Notes under the pieces: generated by a model
The model's input: only the letters and a program-made list of their open reading frames with translations
Database searches by the model: none
What the model was told of the DNA's origin: nothing
Shown: piece after piece, positions 33,395 through 34,704 of the stretch
How positions within the stretch are numbered: position 1 is the first letter of the stretch
Layout of the letters: every line of letters starts with the position of its first letter
Made by a program: the position numbers and the translations under genes
Source: an uncultured Sphingomonas sp.
GTDB taxonomy: Bacteria > Pseudomonadota > Alphaproteobacteria > Sphingomonadales > Sphingomonadaceae
NCBI GenBank assembly: GCA_913777325.1
Contig: CAJYSA010000081.1
Span: forward strand, 1-34,704
Direction of reading: 5' to 3'
Length of the DNA stretch: 34,704 nt

Positions 33395-34704
33395 AACCGT
33401 CCCTCCAGCATATCGAGTTCGCGGGTGAGTTTGCGCCCGGTCTCGCTGCCGATCGCGCGGCTGCGCTGCATCCGGAACACCTCCTCGCGCTCGGCCCGGA
33501 TCGCGGCGAGTCGCAACAGTCGATCGATCCGCTCATTCTGCTGGATCACCGCCAGTTCCGGTTCGCCATCGACGCGGACGCGGATCCGCTCGCGGTACAG
33601 GTCCATGATCCGCGTCGCGGCCTCGGCATAGACATCGACATCGTCGCGCCCCTTGGCGAGGTCGTACTGAGCGCCATCGACCGCGCGGATCGCGGCGCGG
33701 GCCGCGGCCACGCGCGCGCGATTTTCCTCGCCCTGCTTCGACGGTTCCGGCGGCAGCGCCAGGCCACGCAGCACCAGCGGCAGGCCGATGCTCGCGGCGA
33801 CCAGCGAGACGATGATGACCCCGGCGGCCAGCGCGATCGCCAGATCGCGCGCGGGGAAGGGCGTGCCGTCCGCCAGCGTCAGCGGCAGGGTCAACACGCC
33901 GGCCAGCGTGATGACCCCGCGCACCCCGGCCAGCGACATCGCGGCGAACACCCGCCAGTCGGGGCTGCGCAGCGGCGAATCGTCCACCCCGCGCCGCAGC
34001 ACGGTGAGCCGGAACGACAGCCACACCCACAGGAACCGCAGCCCCGCCAGCACCGCGACGATCGCGAGCACGTAGAGCGCCAGCCACCAGGGGCTGTCGT
34101 GATTGGTTAGCTTCACCGTCCGTCGCGCGCCCGCCAGGATCACGGGCAATTGCTCGCCCAGCAGCACGAAGATGATGCCGTTCAGCGCGAATTGGATCGT
34201 GTCCCACACCGAGTTGCGGCGCATCCGCGTGGCGGGCAGCGCCTGGCGCGACAGCTCGGCGAAGGTCATCGTCACCCCCGCGGCGACCACCGCGAGGATG
34301 CCGGAGGCATGGACGTGTTCGGCGGCGATATAGGCGATGAACGGGATCAGCAGGCTGACCAGCACCTGCGAGCCGATGTCCTCGCCGAAGCGCCGCGACA
34401 CCCACGCCTTGGCACGCGTCACCGCCAGCGTGACGGTGATCCCGATCGCGATCCCGGCCGCCGCCAGCCACACGAAATTGCCCGCCGCCTGCGCCAGCGA
34501 AAAGGTGCCGGTCAGCGCGGCGGCGATCGCGAAGCGCAGGCAGACGAGGCCGGAGGCGTCGTTGAGCAGCGCCTCTCCCTCCAGGATGTGCATCATGCGG
34601 CGCGGGATCGGCACGCGCGCGGCGATCGCCGACACCGCGATCGGATCGGTCGGGGAGACGACGGCGGCGAGCGCGAAGCATACCGCCAGCGGCATCGCGG
34701 GGAT
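33385..34704 (-). CDS. Na+/H+ antiporter, CPA1 (NhaP/YjcE-like), N-terminus beyond the window
   Basis: At least 439 residues of an inner-membrane cation/proton exchanger. The visible part begins within helix blocks AVCFALAAVVSPTDPIAVSAIA and ILEGEALLNDASGLV, whose Asp and Glu/Asn residues are the CPA1 transport site, and continues through SLAGVRGVITLAGVLTLPL. A cytoplasmic C-terminal helical tail of about 110 residues (after LRGLALPPEPSKQ) is rich in Arg and Glu. An in-frame Met at 34695 is not taken as the start because CPA1 proteins have several helices before this block; the gene must continue past 34704. It would exchange Na+ or K+ for H+. Confidence 0.9.
   Translation of the reverse strand: MPAMPLAVCFALAAVVSPTDPIAVSAIAARVPIPRRMMHILEGEALLNDASGLVCLRFAIAAALTGTFSLAQAAGNFVWLAAAGIAIGITVTLAVTRAKAWVSRRFGEDIGSQVLVSLLIPFIAYIAAEHVHASGILAVVAAGVTMTFAELSRQALPATRMRRNSVWDTIQFALNGIIFVLLGEQLPVILAGARRTVKLTNHDSPWWLALYVLAIVAVLAGLRFLWVWLSFRLTVLRRGVDDSPLRSPDWRVFAAMSLAGVRGVITLAGVLTLPLTLADGTPFPARDLAIALAAGVIIVSLVAASIGLPLVLRGLALPPEPSKQGEENRARVAAARAAIRAVDGAQYDLAKGRDDVDVYAEAATRIMDLYRERIRVRVDGEPELAVIQQNERIDRLLRLAAIRAEREEVFRMQRSRAIGSETGRKLTRELDMLEGRLRT

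Overview
The window is a high-GC, densely packed chromosomal segment that most resembles an alphaproteobacterium of the order Sphingomonadales (Sphingomonas-like). This rests on remembered family resemblance and gene order: the PCuAC / small membrane protein / 'vgr-related' HExxH protein / hotdog thioesterase run, the lepB-rnc pair, a glutathione reductase, and a non-phosphorylative deoxysugar cluster. No rRNA, tRNA, CRISPR array, insertion sequence or prophage gene was seen. Most genes are ordinary chromosomal genes, often translationally coupled by 4-bp overlaps.

Layout. 13-5405 (minus): a type I secretion ABC transporter and its membrane-fusion adaptor, followed by a two-gene ABC-2 exporter of NatAB type. 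5406-5757 is the only gene-free stretch over 300 bp; its right end carries a Fur-like palindrome. 5758-7926 (plus): a DUF3649 / PepSY-TM / DUF3325 module of the kind tied to ferric-siderophore reduction. 7931-10343 (minus): a CPA2 cation/proton antiporter, a lipoprotein and an EI24/CysZ-like membrane protein. 10431-15583 (plus): PfkB-family (adenosine-type) kinase, HrpB helicase, PCuAC copper chaperone lipoprotein, a small membrane protein, an HExxH protein and a hotdog thioesterase. A 71-bp inverted-repeat element separates these from convergent gor. 17166-19317 (minus): pgi followed by a VapBC toxin-antitoxin pair whose start codon lies in a perfect 13-bp inverted repeat. 19413-20938 (plus): lepB and rnc, ended by a good terminator hairpin shared with a convergent outer-membrane beta-barrel gene. 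21946-22702 (minus): a DUF454 (YbaN) protein coupled to an HNH endonuclease gene that is frameshifted as given.

22821-33351 is a carbohydrate region. An exported GH2 beta-galactosidase (minus) is divergent from an MFS sugar porter (plus). A strong Fur box then precedes a small Cys-rich protein. An IclR regulator (minus) faces a five-gene operon (plus): an aldo/keto reductase fused to the SAF domain of a UxaA-type dehydratase, the UxaA catalytic part, an SDR dehydrogenase, an FAH-family hydrolase and a RhaM-family mutarotase. Together these fit oxidation of L-fucose (or a like sugar such as D-arabinose or L-galactose) to sugar acid, dehydration, oxidation and hydrolytic cleavage. No lactonase and no dedicated fucose permease is present. 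The window ends inside a CPA1 Na+/H+ antiporter gene (minus).

The most unusual item is the aldo/keto reductase-SAF fusion: the first enzyme of the route appears joined to what is normally the small subunit or N-terminal domain of the third enzyme. I did not find a clear novel defence or mobile system.
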